From the NCBI GenBank assembly GCA_902556505.1, contig CACDWM010000001.1:108223-172222 (forward strand): DNA of 64,000 bases. Reading direction: 5' to 3'. The notes beneath the pieces were generated by a model, which ran no database searches, was not told the DNA's origin, and worked only from the letters and a program-made list of their open reading frames with translations. Of the stretch, positions 22,712 to 31,146 are shown one piece after another. Each line of letters opens with the position of its first letter. Positions within the stretch are counted from its first letter, which is position 1. The position numbers and the translations under genes were made by a program. This DNA comes from an uncultured Pelagibacteraceae bacterium (GTDB taxonomy: Bacteria; Pseudomonadota; Alphaproteobacteria; Pelagibacterales; Pelagibacteraceae).

Positions 22712-23777
22712 TCTTTTCAATTACTCTTAAAAATACAGGAACCGTGAAAAGTATAAAAAGTAATCTTATAATATGGTGAAAAGCAACAAAGTCTGGGTCT
22801 AAATCAAAAGCAATTGCTATAACTGCCACCTCATAAATTCCACCAGGGCTAAAAGATAATATTAAAGTTAAAATATTTGTCTCAACAAAAAATGTTGCAA
22901 CATAGGCTGCGACTAAACCTAGTACTACCAAAATAGTAGTGGCTACAATACTATGAAGAGAATTATTAGCTATCTCTTTAACAGTTTTTTCAGCAAATCT
23001 ACAACCAACTGAAGAGCCAAGAATTAGCAGGCAAAAATTTACTGTTTCATCTGGCAATTTATAAGAAGCTAAATCAGTAATTTGCAACAAACCACTCGCA
23101 AATAATGTTCCAGATAGTAAAGCTGCAGGAATTCTAATTTTATCAAAAACAAAAATAAAAAACAAAGATGCAATAATAAGTAAAATTAAATTTAAATGAT
23201 TTTGAGCAAAATAATTAAAGTCATCATTTAATAAAATATTGTTGTCAGTATTATTAACTATAATAAATGGAATAACAGTTATTATGATTATTAATCTAAT
23301 TAAGTGAGAAGTCGCAACTTGAGATAAATCTGTTTTTTCATTTTCTGCTAAAATCATTAAAGGACCCAGTGCGCCAGGAGCTGCTGAAAATATTGATGCT
23401 TTTTCTCCATAACTTGCAAATTTTTGGAGGTATTTAGCGACAACTAAAATACAAATTATTATGTAGATTAGCATAATTAATGAAGTCCAAATCCAATCAA
23501 GCATTTGATTAAATAGATTTTGGTCTATGTAATTTCCAATATGCAAACCTAAAATTATCAAGATAGAACTTAATACAATTTTAGGCATGATAATTTTAAG
23601 ACCTGATAAAGCACCAATTGAGGTGATAATCATAGGTCCCAAAAACCAAGCCAGAGGAATATTAAAATATTCAGCAATAATTGCGCTAGGAAAAGAAATT
23701 ATTAGAACAGAAATAAATTTAATTGAAAATACTTGTTTTGCATTTTCAAGATAAGATTTGATTTGATGTTCAATCAT
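22701..23777 (-). CDS. AbrB-family integral membrane protein
   Basis: A 358-residue protein with about ten membrane segments in two similar halves, as in the AbrB-duplication family (often misnamed ammonia monooxygenase). Family marks are IPLAWFLGPMI near residue 42, FSAAPGALGPLMILAE near 130 and FSPGGIYEVAVIA near 315. A transport role is assumed for the family, but no substrate is established. It is divergent from the tctCBA tricarboxylate-type transporter across 216 bases, and AbrB-type genes do occur near such systems, so a linked carboxylate role is possible. Confidence 0.8.
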   Translation of the reverse strand: MIEHQIKSYLENAKQVFSIKFISVLIISFPSAIIAEYFNIPLAWFLGPMIITSIGALSGLKIIMPKIVLSSILIILGLHIGNYIDQNLFNQMLDWIWTSLIMLIYIIICILVVAKYLQKFASYGEKASIFSAAPGALGPLMILAENEKTDLSQVATSHLIRLIIIITVIPFIIVNNTDNNILLNDDFNYFAQNHLNLILLIIASLFFIFVFDKIRIPAALLSGTLFASGLLQITDLASYKLPDETVNFCLLILGSSVGCRFAEKTVKEIANNSLHSIVATTILVVLGLVAAYVATFFVETNILTLILSFSPGGIYEVAVIAIAFDLDPDFVAFHHIIRLLFILFTVPVFLRVIEKIKK

Positions 23778-23993
23778 TTATTAAGCTTCTATCATCAACC
23801 AAGTAAAAAATAAGAAAAATGTATTAGCCAATTAAGTGAAAATTTAATTTTTAAAATTTGTAAAATTCTAAGTTTTATTCATATTTTTTTTGAAAAAAAT
23901 AGTTTCAATTAAAAGTTGTGTTACTTAATTAGAGGTTGAATAAAGATTAAGACTATAATTAACTTACATTTTTAAATTAGAGAGGAATAAATA
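23778..23993. promoter_or_regulatory. Intergenic control region upstream of tctC
   Basis: These 216 gene-free bases separate two divergent transporter genes. A consensus-like TATAAT lies at 23954-23959, 35 bases before the tctC start, which fits a -10 element with a short leader; no good -35 element is found 16-18 bases upstream. A Shine-Dalgarno GAGAGGAA precedes the tctC ATG. Nothing else could be recognised. Confidence 0.4.
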
Positions 23994-24974
23994 ATGAAAA
24001 ACTTAAAAAAAATAGTTTCAGTATTATTCTCAGCAATCCTATTATTCTCAGCAACAACTACAAGCTCAGTAGCAATTGATAAATTGCACTTTGTAATTGG
24101 TGGTGGTGCTGGTGGTGGTTGGGATGGAACCGCTAGAGGTACTGGAGAAGCTTTAACAAAAGCTGGAATGCTAAGTAGTGCATCATTTGAAAATATGTCA
24201 GGTGGTGGTGGTGGTAAAGCGTTAGCTTACATGATCAATACTAAACCTGCTAATACAGTTTTAGTTCAATCAACACCATTAGTATTAAGATCAATTACTA
24301 GACACAAAGGTTATGTAAAAGGAAGTGGAACTTTATCTTATAAAGATGTTGTGCCAATAGCTGGTGTAATTGGTGACTACGGTGCTATCGCAGTTGCAAA
24401 AAGTTCATCTTTTAAAAATTTTAAAGATGTAGTTGATGCATATAAAAAAGATCCAAATTCAGTTAAAATGGCTGGAGGATCAGTTAGAGGAAGTATGGAC
24501 CATTTGATTGGTGCTTTAGCTTTCCAAGCTGCAGGTGCAGATCCGAATGCTGTTCAATACATTCCTTATGATGCTGGTGGAAAAGCTTTAGCTGGACTTT
24601 TATCTGGAGAAACTCAAATCATATCAACTGGTTTAGGTGAGTTGATGGGTGCAAGAGACCAAGTAAGAATTATTGGTATCACTGCGCCTTCAAGAGTTTC
24701 TGATGCACCAGATGCACCAACTCTTAAAGAACAAGGATATGATGTACAATTCGTTAACTGGAGAGGTTTCTTTGGCCCTCCAGGTATGAGCAATGCCGAT
24801 AGATCAGCTATTGCAAAAATGCTTGGCGATGTACAAAAAACTCCTGAATGGGAAACTGTCCGAGCAAGAAATGCTTGGGTTAATATTTATAATCCTGAAG
24901 GCAAGTTTGTTTCTTTCTTAGAAAAACAAACTCAAGAAATGACAGCTCTTATGAAAAAACTAGGAGTGATATAA
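23994..24974 (+). CDS. tctC: Tripartite tricarboxylate transporter substrate-binding protein (TctC/Bug family)
   Basis: A 326-residue periplasmic binding protein. The signal peptide covers about residues 1-27. The mature part has the Bug-family layout: FVIGGGAGGGWDGTARG near the N-terminus for the carboxylate-binding loop, MAGGSVRGSMDHLIGAL in the middle and WRGFFGPPGM near residue 255. TctC proteins bind citrate or other carboxylates and pass them to the TctAB membrane pair, using an ion gradient instead of ATP. The ligand here is unknown. It is followed by tctB and tctA in one operon, with a small hairpin at its stop codon. Confidence 0.92.
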   Translation: MKNLKKIVSVLFSAILLFSATTTSSVAIDKLHFVIGGGAGGGWDGTARGTGEALTKAGMLSSASFENMSGGGGGKALAYMINTKPANTVLVQSTPLVLRSITRHKGYVKGSGTLSYKDVVPIAGVIGDYGAIAVAKSSSFKNFKDVVDAYKKDPNSVKMAGGSVRGSMDHLIGALAFQAAGADPNAVQYIPYDAGGKALAGLLSGETQIISTGLGELMGARDQVRIIGITAPSRVSDAPDAPTLKEQGYDVQFVNWRGFFGPPGMSNADRSAIAKMLGDVQKTPEWETVRARNAWVNIYNPEGKFVSFLEKQTQEMTALMKKLGVI

Positions 24975-24987
24975 TCCTTAGGGTTAT
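24971..24987 (+). repeat. Hairpin at the tctC stop codon
   Basis: ATAATCC (24971-24977) and GGGTTAT (24981-24987) form a seven-base stem (one T-G pair) with a three-base loop that contains the tctC stop codon, 14 bases before the GTG start of tctB. It is weaker than the other two binding-protein hairpins but occupies the same position in its operon. Confidence 0.45.
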
Positions 24988-25001
24988 TTAAAATTAGAGC
25001 A

Positions 25002-25472
25002 GTGAATATAAATACTACAAAAATTATATCACTGCTCTTTTTTATTTTTTCAGCATTTTATTTATATACTGCTTACCAAATTCAAGTATTTGCATTTGAT
25101 GAAAATGCACCATTTAATGCACGAACATTTCCAATTTATTTAGGTTATGCAGGGTTATTTTTTTCTGGATTGAAACTTATTTTACCAGATCCAAATACTA
25201 TTAAAGTTGATCATAAAAATTTAGAATATAAAAAAACAGGTATACTTATACTTATTGCTATTATTTATGGAGCTACAATTTTAAAAGTTGGTTATTTTTT
25301 AACCACTTCATTATTTTTATTTGCTTCTTATTATTTTTTAGGAGAGCGAAGATGGATTTTAATGTTTTTATTATCATTTCCATTTGTTGCTGCCTTTATG
25401 TATCTCCTACACGGTATTCTTGATATATATTTGAGGGATCCATTCTTGCAATCAATTGGAGTTATGGGATGA
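25002..25472 (+). CDS. tctB: Tripartite tricarboxylate transporter small membrane subunit TctB
   Basis: A 156-residue membrane protein with four hydrophobic segments (about 8-26, 47-59, 77-93 and 100-140), the size and topology of TctB. It starts at GTG 25002, for which there is no good Shine-Dalgarno, so it may be under-translated relative to the binding protein. Its stop overlaps the ATG of tctA by four bases (ATGA). TctB sequences are poorly conserved; the assignment rests mainly on topology and on lying between tctC and tctA. Confidence 0.85.
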   Translation: MNINTTKIISLLFFIFSAFYLYTAYQIQVFAFDENAPFNARTFPIYLGYAGLFFSGLKLILPDPNTIKVDHKNLEYKKTGILILIAIIYGATILKVGYFLTTSLFLFASYYFLGERRWILMFLLSFPFVAAFMYLLHGILDIYLRDPFLQSIGVMG

Positions 25473-26968
25473 TTGAAGGAATATTAATTGGATTAACAAC
25501 AGCACTTACTTTTCAGAACATATTAATGGTGATGGTTGGTTGTTTTTTTGGAACAATCATTGGAATGCTTCCTGGTCTTGGGCCAATGACAGCTATCGCA
25601 TTGATGATACCAATTACCTATGGTTTCGATCCTGCAACAGGATTAATTTTGATGGCTGGAGTTTATTATGGAGCAGTATTTGGTGGTTCTACTTCTTCTA
25701 TATTATTAAATGCACCTGGTGTTCCCGGAACTGTTGCAACTTCATTTGATGGTTATCCTATGGCACAACAAGGTAAAGCGGGTAAGGCTTTAGCTATTGC
25801 AGCATGGAGTTCGTTTGCAGGTGGAACATTATCTGCAATTTATTTATTATTTATGGCACCAAGTTTATCAAAAGTAAGTTTGTCTTTTAGATCACCAGAT
25901 TATTTTGCTTTAATGATTTTAGGTTTAACAGCGATTGCTGCTTTTTCGTCTAAAGGACAATTTTTAAAAGCAATGATGATGGTAGTACTTGGATTGATGT
26001 TGGCATCTGTTGGCCAAGACAGTTTGTCTGATATTACAAGATTTACATTTAACAATATGAACTTAACTGACGGAATTAGTTTCGTACTAGTTGTGATGGC
26101 AACTTTTGCAATGAGTGAAGCATTAACAATTATTTTAAAAAGAAATGATCCAACCAGTGCTGCTAAACAAGTTTCATTAACTGAATTAGGCTCGATTAAG
26201 ATTAATAAAGAAGAACGAACTAAAATGTATAAAACAATTCCAAGATCATCAGTAATTGGTTTTTTAATTGGTGTTTTACCTGGAGCTGGAGCAACAATTG
26301 CATCTTTTTTAGCTTACGGAATGGAACGAAATGTAGTTAGTGATGAGGAAAAAGAAAAATTTGGTAAAGGAAGTGTAAATGGTTTATCTGCTCCAGAAAC
26401 TGCAAATAATGCTGCTTGCTCAGGTTCTTTTGTACCAATGCTCACTTTGGGAATTCCTGGAAGTGGAACTACAGCTGTAATGCTAGGTGCTCTTTTAGGT
26501 TTTGGTGTTCAGCCTGGTCCTAGACTTTATATGACTAACCCAGAGATTTTTTGGTCAATAATTATGTCTATGTATATTGGAATGGTAATTCTTCTTATAT
26601 TAAACTTACCACTCATTCCTTATATAGCTAGAATTCTTGCTGTTCCTAAAAATTATTTAATTCCTCTTATTTTATTTTTCTCTGTAACTGGGATTTACGT
26701 AATGTCATTTAATAATTTTGATATTTATTTAATGATTGGGATAGCTGTAGTAGCAACCTTTTTAAGATTATATGATTTTCCGATGCCACCTTTGATATTA
26801 GCTTTTGTACTTGGCGGATTAATGGAAGAAAATCTTAGAAGGTCTTTGTTACTGAGTAATGGTTCGTGGGAATTTTTGTGGGATAGAACACTAACTGCAT
26901 GCATCCTAGCAACTACAATTTTAATTGTAGTTTGGCATATTTACAAAACTTTTAAGAAGAAAAATTAA
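25469..26968 (+). CDS. tctA: Tripartite tricarboxylate transporter large membrane subunit TctA
   Basis: A 499-residue integral membrane protein with about eleven or twelve helices, the main transport subunit. Family signatures are GTIIGMLPGLGPMTAIALM near residue 30, YYGAVFGGSTSSILLNAPG near 68 and the second-half repeat GVLPGAGATIASFLAYG near 270 followed by ETANNAA and LGIPGSGTTAVMLGAL. It would carry a carboxylate into the cytoplasm coupled to a proton or sodium gradient. Its stop overlaps the convergent EamA gene by four bases. Confidence 0.95.
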   Translation: MIEGILIGLTTALTFQNILMVMVGCFFGTIIGMLPGLGPMTAIALMIPITYGFDPATGLILMAGVYYGAVFGGSTSSILLNAPGVPGTVATSFDGYPMAQQGKAGKALAIAAWSSFAGGTLSAIYLLFMAPSLSKVSLSFRSPDYFALMILGLTAIAAFSSKGQFLKAMMMVVLGLMLASVGQDSLSDITRFTFNNMNLTDGISFVLVVMATFAMSEALTIILKRNDPTSAAKQVSLTELGSIKINKEERTKMYKTIPRSSVIGFLIGVLPGAGATIASFLAYGMERNVVSDEEKEKFGKGSVNGLSAPETANNAACSGSFVPMLTLGIPGSGTTAVMLGALLGFGVQPGPRLYMTNPEIFWSIIMSMYIGMVILLILNLPLIPYIARILAVPKNYLIPLILFFSVTGIYVMSFNNFDIYLMIGIAVVATFLRLYDFPMPPLILAFVLGGLMEENLRRSLLLSNGSWEFLWDRTLTACILATTILIVVWHIYKTFKKKN

Positions 26969-27855
26969 GATTTAATATCTATTCTTTTTCTAATAATTTC
27001 TTTATCAAGCTTCATTTCACGATACGACATAATGATAACCCCTATAAATATCACACTTGCACCAATCCAAGTGAAGAGATCAGGTGTTTCACTAAAAACA
27101 TAATATCCAATTAAAGAAGCAAACACTAAACTTAGAAACGAGTATGGTTGTGTCATACTAACATCTACTAATTTGTATGCGTGATTTATGCAAAGATGTA
27201 ACAATGTACCAAACAAACCTGCAAAAAATAAATAAATCAAAGTTTGAAAACTAGGTGTTTGCCAATAAAACATAGCAATAATGAAACTAAAAATTGTCAT
27301 ATATGTGTATCCATAAGATAAAATCGTAATCGAACTATCATCTTTTGCGATAGTTTTTGTAATTATAATCACTATTGACCACATAAAAGAAGATGCCAGT
27401 GCCATATAAACTCCAAGAGAGATTTCAATTATTCCTGGTCTTAAAATTATTAACATTCCTAAAAATCCTAAAACCAGTGCAAAACTCCTGTATATGTAAA
27501 TTTTTTCTCCTAGAAATAAAACTGCCAATATTGTTACTATAAAAGGAACCACAAAAGATATAGCTGTAGCTTTTTCAATTGGCATCATTACTAAGGCTGA
27601 GAAATATAATAACATTGAAGGCAAGTTTAAAACTGCTCTAAGAAAATGTTTTTTATGATGATTTGTTTTAAAAACTTTAAAATTAGATTTTAGCATGTAG
27701 GGAAAAATAATTAGGAAACCAAATAAAAATCTAAAAAAACCTGCAACATAAACATTAACTTCTTCTTGTGCTAATTTTAAAAAGGTTAACATTAATGTTC
27801 CACAAAAAACTGAGATTATAATTAAAGAAATTGCTAATTTATTATTTGAAATCAA
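26965..27855 (-). CDS. EamA/DMT-family membrane transporter
   Basis: A 296-residue protein with ten hydrophobic helices in two EamA repeats, the drug/metabolite transporter layout. The GFFRFLFGFLIIFPY segment near residue 40 and the EKIYIYRSFALVLGFLGMLIILRPG segment near 120 are typical of the first repeat. These proteins usually export metabolites or amino acids; the substrate is not readable. It is the last gene of a tightly overlapping leftward set with a glycosyltransferase and a thioredoxin-fold protein. Confidence 0.85.
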   Translation of the reverse strand: MISNNKLAISLIIISVFCGTLMLTFLKLAQEEVNVYVAGFFRFLFGFLIIFPYMLKSNFKVFKTNHHKKHFLRAVLNLPSMLLYFSALVMMPIEKATAISFVVPFIVTILAVLFLGEKIYIYRSFALVLGFLGMLIILRPGIIEISLGVYMALASSFMWSIVIIITKTIAKDDSSITILSYGYTYMTIFSFIIAMFYWQTPSFQTLIYLFFAGLFGTLLHLCINHAYKLVDVSMTQPYSFLSLVFASLIGYYVFSETPDLFTWIGASVIFIGVIIMSYREMKLDKEIIRKRIDIKS

Positions 27856-28934
27856 TTTAATATCTTTTTGTATTCTTCAATTATTTTTGACCATTGAAAT
27901 TTATTAACGAATTCTTTTGCATTTTTTCCAAGGTTTAAATATTTTTTATTTTCTAACATTAAGTTAATTGAGGAATAAATGTCATCAAGATTATTTCCAT
28001 CACATATCAGACCAGTTTTTTCATGATCAATTGCATCTGCGGCACCACCATCTTTACCACCAATGGATGGTATACCGTATTGTGCAGCTTCAACATATGC
28101 AATACCAAAGCCTTCGACTGATTTTTTATAGATTATGGATGGCATTACAAAGATATTTGATTTTGAAACTAAAGCATTTTTTAAATCATTACTTATATCT
28201 TTAAAAAACATAACTTGCGCTTCAAGATCTAGTTCTTTTACCAGTTTCTTAATATTTTCCTCTTCTTCTCCATATCCAACACAAATGTAAACAATGTCAG
28301 GATATAATTGTTTCAAATTTCTCACAGCCATAACTATTTTTTCATGATTTTTACGCTTATCAAATCTTGAAACTGTAATTAGTCTTGGATTTTTAACTTT
28401 AAGTATACTTTCAACTTTATCTAAAGTTTTTTTATTTAATTCTTCAGCAGGATCCACACCTGGATTTATTACAATTATTCTATTTTCATTAACTCCAAGT
28501 TCTATTGCTAGATTTTTTGTAAACTGAGAATTTGCTATAACTTTTTCAACATTATTTAAAACACTAATTACTCTTTTACTTTGACTAGAACCTTTAGGAT
28601 GGTTGATTTCTTTACTATGAATTAAACAGTATTTTTTCTTAGAAGTTTTAATAAGCTCTAAACTTTTCCAATGATCAGCAATAACACCATCAATTTTATT
28701 TTCTTTGATATATTCATTAATTAATTGTGCTTTTCTATATTTTCTAAGCAATTTAATTCCTCCAACTCTTTCTATTGAAAAAGAGGCTTGCTCATCAAAT
28801 TCTTTATGACCTTCTATATGATCTGCAAAAACTTTTATCATAAAGTTTTTAGACAGTTCTCTTGAAAGGCCCCACATTAGGCTTTGCATACCACCAAGCT
28901 CAGGTGGGAATGATCTAGTTACAATTAGATACAT
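27852..28934 (-). CDS. Glycosyltransferase family 4 (group 1)
   Basis: A 360-residue GT-B glycosyltransferase. The N-terminal TRSFPPELGGMQSLMWGLSREL is the acceptor-loop region, VSRFDKRKNHEKIV near residue 192 begins the donor domain, and PSIIYKKSVEGFGIAYVEAAQYGIPSIGG carries the E-x7-E nucleotide-sugar motif of the family near 270-283. The donor and acceptor are unknown; cell-surface polysaccharide or lipid glycosylation is usual. Start and stop overlap the neighbouring genes, by one base upstream and four downstream. Confidence 0.88.
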   Translation of the reverse strand: MYLIVTRSFPPELGGMQSLMWGLSRELSKNFMIKVFADHIEGHKEFDEQASFSIERVGGIKLLRKYRKAQLINEYIKENKIDGVIADHWKSLELIKTSKKKYCLIHSKEINHPKGSSQSKRVISVLNNVEKVIANSQFTKNLAIELGVNENRIIVINPGVDPAEELNKKTLDKVESILKVKNPRLITVSRFDKRKNHEKIVMAVRNLKQLYPDIVYICVGYGEEEENIKKLVKELDLEAQVMFFKDISNDLKNALVSKSNIFVMPSIIYKKSVEGFGIAYVEAAQYGIPSIGGKDGGAADAIDHEKTGLICDGNNLDDIYSSINLMLENKKYLNLGKNAKEFVNKFQWSKIIEEYKKILN

Positions 28935-29488
28935 TAATCATACTTCCATTTAATACCACAGCCCGCACTCGGTATTTGATCTTCAGGACCTTTTCCGGTT
29001 TCAGCTATTTCTCTCATAGCTGTAAGCAGATCACTTTCTCCATCTTTAACTGGAATAAACTTTTTAAGTTCTCTTAATCGTCCTCTATATTGAAGTTCTA
29101 GATTTTTATTATAGCCGAAGAAATCTGGAGTACATACAGCATCATATGCTTTAGCAATTTCTTGAGTTTCATCATGTAAGTAAGGAAAATTGAAATGATT
29201 TTCATTTGAAAACTTGATCATGTTATCGAATGAGTCGTCTGGATAATTAACAAAGTCATTTGAGCATATAGCAACTGAGTTGATACCAATTTTTTTTAAT
29301 TCACTACAATCTTCAACTAATTCTTTTGTAATAGCTTTCACATATGGACAATGATTGCAAATGAACATTATCAAAGTTCCATTTTCACCTTTGATATCAT
29401 TTAAAGACAGAATTTTATTATCAGTAGATTTTAATTCAAATGGAATAGCTTTTTGACCAAAATCACATATTGGAGTTTGAATAGGCAT
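28934..29488 (-). CDS. Thioredoxin-fold redoxin/AhpC-TSA-family protein
   Basis: A 184-residue soluble redoxin with the active-site motif CNHCPY near residue 44-49, preceded by GTLIMFI and followed by a conserved CTPDFFGY segment near 117 that bears the cis-proline. This matches the thioredoxin-family proteins related to peroxiredoxins and ResA; there is no signal peptide, so it should be cytoplasmic. A thiol-disulfide or peroxide-reducing role is likely. It is the first gene of the leftward set and its start lies 19 bases from the divergent carbonic anhydrase-like gene. Confidence 0.82.
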   Translation of the reverse strand: MPIQTPICDFGQKAIPFELKSTDNKILSLNDIKGENGTLIMFICNHCPYVKAITKELVEDCSELKKIGINSVAICSNDFVNYPDDSFDNMIKFSNENHFNFPYLHDETQEIAKAYDAVCTPDFFGYNKNLELQYRGRLRELKKFIPVKDGESDLLTAMREIAETGKGPEDQIPSAGCGIKWKYD

Positions 29489-29507
29489 AATGTAAAATAT
29501 ATAGATT

Positions 29508-30020
29508 ATGTTTTATGATTTAAATGATAAAAAACCAAAAAACTCTGGCGAAAATTGGGTAGCTCCTAATGCTACAATAATAGGGGATGTTACTTTAGAA
29601 AAAAATACAAGTATTTGGTTTAATGCAGTGCTTAGAGGCGATATTGAAAATATTCATATTGGTGAAGGATCTAATGTACAAGATGGAAGCGTATTACACA
29701 CAGATCCAGGCTGCCCACTAAGAGTAGGAAAAAATGTTACGGTTGGCCATCTAGTTATGCTTCATGGATGTACCATTGGAGATAACAGTTTAATTGGAAT
29801 TGGAGCTGTTATCTTAAATAAAGCTAATATTGGTAAAAATTGTATCATTGGTGCAAAAGCTTTAATAACTGAAAATAAAGTCATACCAGATAATTCATTA
29901 GTTGTTGGTTCTCCAGGTAAAGTTATTAGAGAAGTTTCAGAGGAAGAAAAAAAAGCAGTGTTTGAAAACACAAAACATTATCAAGATAATTGGAAAAAAT
30001 ATTCGAAATCAATTTTTTAA
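29508..30020 (+). CDS. Gamma-class carbonic anhydrase-family protein
   Basis: A 170-residue left-handed beta-helix protein of the gamma carbonic anhydrase/YrdA/PaaY group. The hexapeptide repeats run through about residues 20-140. The three metal-binding histidines appear in VLHTD near 65 and VGHLVMLHG near 82-88, and RGD near 45 matches the family arginine/aspartate. It lacks the proton-shuttle loop of the Methanosarcina enzyme, so activity may be low; some relatives have other roles. It is followed nine bases later by a DUF1330 gene. Confidence 0.88.
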   Translation: MFYDLNDKKPKNSGENWVAPNATIIGDVTLEKNTSIWFNAVLRGDIENIHIGEGSNVQDGSVLHTDPGCPLRVGKNVTVGHLVMLHGCTIGDNSLIGIGAVILNKANIGKNCIIGAKALITENKVIPDNSLVVGSPGKVIREVSEEEKKAVFENTKHYQDNWKKYSKSIF

Positions 30021-30029
30021 AGGGGATAA

Positions 30030-30320
30030 ATGCCATCAGGCTACGTAATAGCTCAATTAAAAGTAACTAATCCTGAAAATTATAAAGAATATGTTGAAAA
30101 GGTTACGCCACTCGTAAAAAAATTTGGTGGAGAATTTTTAGTAAGAGCTGGTGAATTTCAAATTTTTGATGGCAAAACAAATTTTCCTAGAATTATTATT
30201 CTTAAATTCCCTACATATGAAAAAGCATTAGATTGGTACAATTCTGAAGAATACAAACCAATAAAGCAAATTAGACTAGATAATTCTGAAGGTACAAATA
30301 TAATTATTAAAGGAATTTGA
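30030..30320 (+). CDS. DUF1330 family protein
   Basis: A 96-residue ferredoxin-like (dimeric alpha-beta barrel) protein with the DUF1330 pattern: GYVIAQLKVTNPENYKEY at the start, GGEFLVRAGE in the middle and ALDWYNSEEYKPIKQIR near the end. A good Shine-Dalgarno (AAAGGGGA) precedes the ATG. The family is widespread and lacks an established activity. It is probably co-transcribed with the carbonic anhydrase-like gene. Confidence 0.88.
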   Translation: MPSGYVIAQLKVTNPENYKEYVEKVTPLVKKFGGEFLVRAGEFQIFDGKTNFPRIIILKFPTYEKALDWYNSEEYKPIKQIRLDNSEGTNIIIKGI

Positions 30321-30333
30321 AAGAATAATTTGT

Positions 30334-30537
30334 TTATTTAAGTAATAGATCGTTGACTGAATAAACTATCAATCCAATTATTATTAAAAACAAAATCAAA
30401 AAAGATAATTGACCACTTAACTTTGATTTAATTTTGGTTTTACCCTCTTTAAATTTTTTAAAATGAATACTTCCGAATCTCATTACAGCCAATCCTAAAA
30501 TTATAAGAAAAGCTGTAAATATGTATCCAGTTACCAT
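30334..30537 (-). CDS. Small two-helix membrane protein
   Basis: A 67-residue protein with hydrophobic helices at about 3-20 and 45-62 joined by a basic loop (FKKFKEGKTKIKSK), so both ends probably face the periplasm. No family is recognised with confidence. It follows the flavin-binding gene at 30538 with no bases between, and codon use is normal, so it is probably expressed as the third gene of that operon. Confidence 0.6.
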   Translation of the reverse strand: MVTGYIFTAFLIILGLAVMRFGSIHFKKFKEGKTKIKSKLSGQLSFLILFLIIIGLIVYSVNDLLLK

Positions 30538-31143
30538 TTATGGAACTAACCAAGTATCTTTATTATTTTCTAAATTAAATTTTGCTCTTCGATGACCTTT
30601 AGCTGCCAAATAAAGCCATTCTATAGATTTAATCTTACACTGAATGACACTAAAGTTTTTGTAACCTTCTTCACTTTGTTCTTTATTGTAATCAAAATTA
30701 TCTAATTCTGGCTTTAGTCCAGAGGTTGGCAGATCAGACTCTGTTCCTGGACCATTATCAACTAAATAACATTTTCTACTAATATGCTGAGTTTTAGACC
30801 AAGATTCTTTTGTTACATCATTATTATGATTAACTGTACATTCAACTTTTAATCTTACCTGTATTTTTTCATCTTTATCGTAAAATAACATTGCTGCATT
30901 TTTATTTGCTTTTAATTTTTCAATCTTATCTGACCTTATATCGCTATGATATTGCACAAGATTATTTGATTGATCAGATTTTCTTAGAACAACAATTCTT
31001 CCATCTAGATCAGATTGATCACCACAAATGAACACCGGTATTCTAAAAGGAGAACCTCTGTCTTTAACAGCATTGTCTAGCATTGACCAAATTTTCTTTT
31101 TGATCTCTGCAAAGTCCTCGTAATAAGGAACTGTATCCGTCAC
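30538..31143 (-). CDS. Pyridoxamine 5'-phosphate oxidase-family protein
   Basis: A 201-residue split-barrel flavin-binding protein of the PNPOx-like superfamily. VVLRKSDQSNNLVQYHSDIRS near residue 50-70 matches the FMN-binding strand pattern, and KVECTVNHNND the next strands. It ends in SIEWLYLAAKGHRRAKF, a C-terminal pattern shared with PdxH-like proteins that binds the substrate phosphate in true PdxH. Whether it oxidises pyridoxamine phosphate or another substrate is unclear; I favour the superfamily name only. It lies between the 3-hydroxyisobutyrate dehydrogenase-like gene and the small membrane protein. Confidence 0.75.
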   Translation of the reverse strand: MTDTVPYYEDFAEIKKKIWSMLDNAVKDRGSPFRIPVFICGDQSDLDGRIVVLRKSDQSNNLVQYHSDIRSDKIEKLKANKNAAMLFYDKDEKIQVRLKVECTVNHNNDVTKESWSKTQHISRKCYLVDNGPGTESDLPTSGLKPELDNFDYNKEQSEEGYKNFSVIQCKIKSIEWLYLAAKGHRRAKFNLENNKDTWLVP

Positions 31144-31146
31144 AAA

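Noticed and set aside
22701..23777. Ammonia monooxygenase function for the AbrB-type protein
   Set aside because: That label is an old misannotation of the family; the protein is a duplicated membrane protein without metal-binding motifs.
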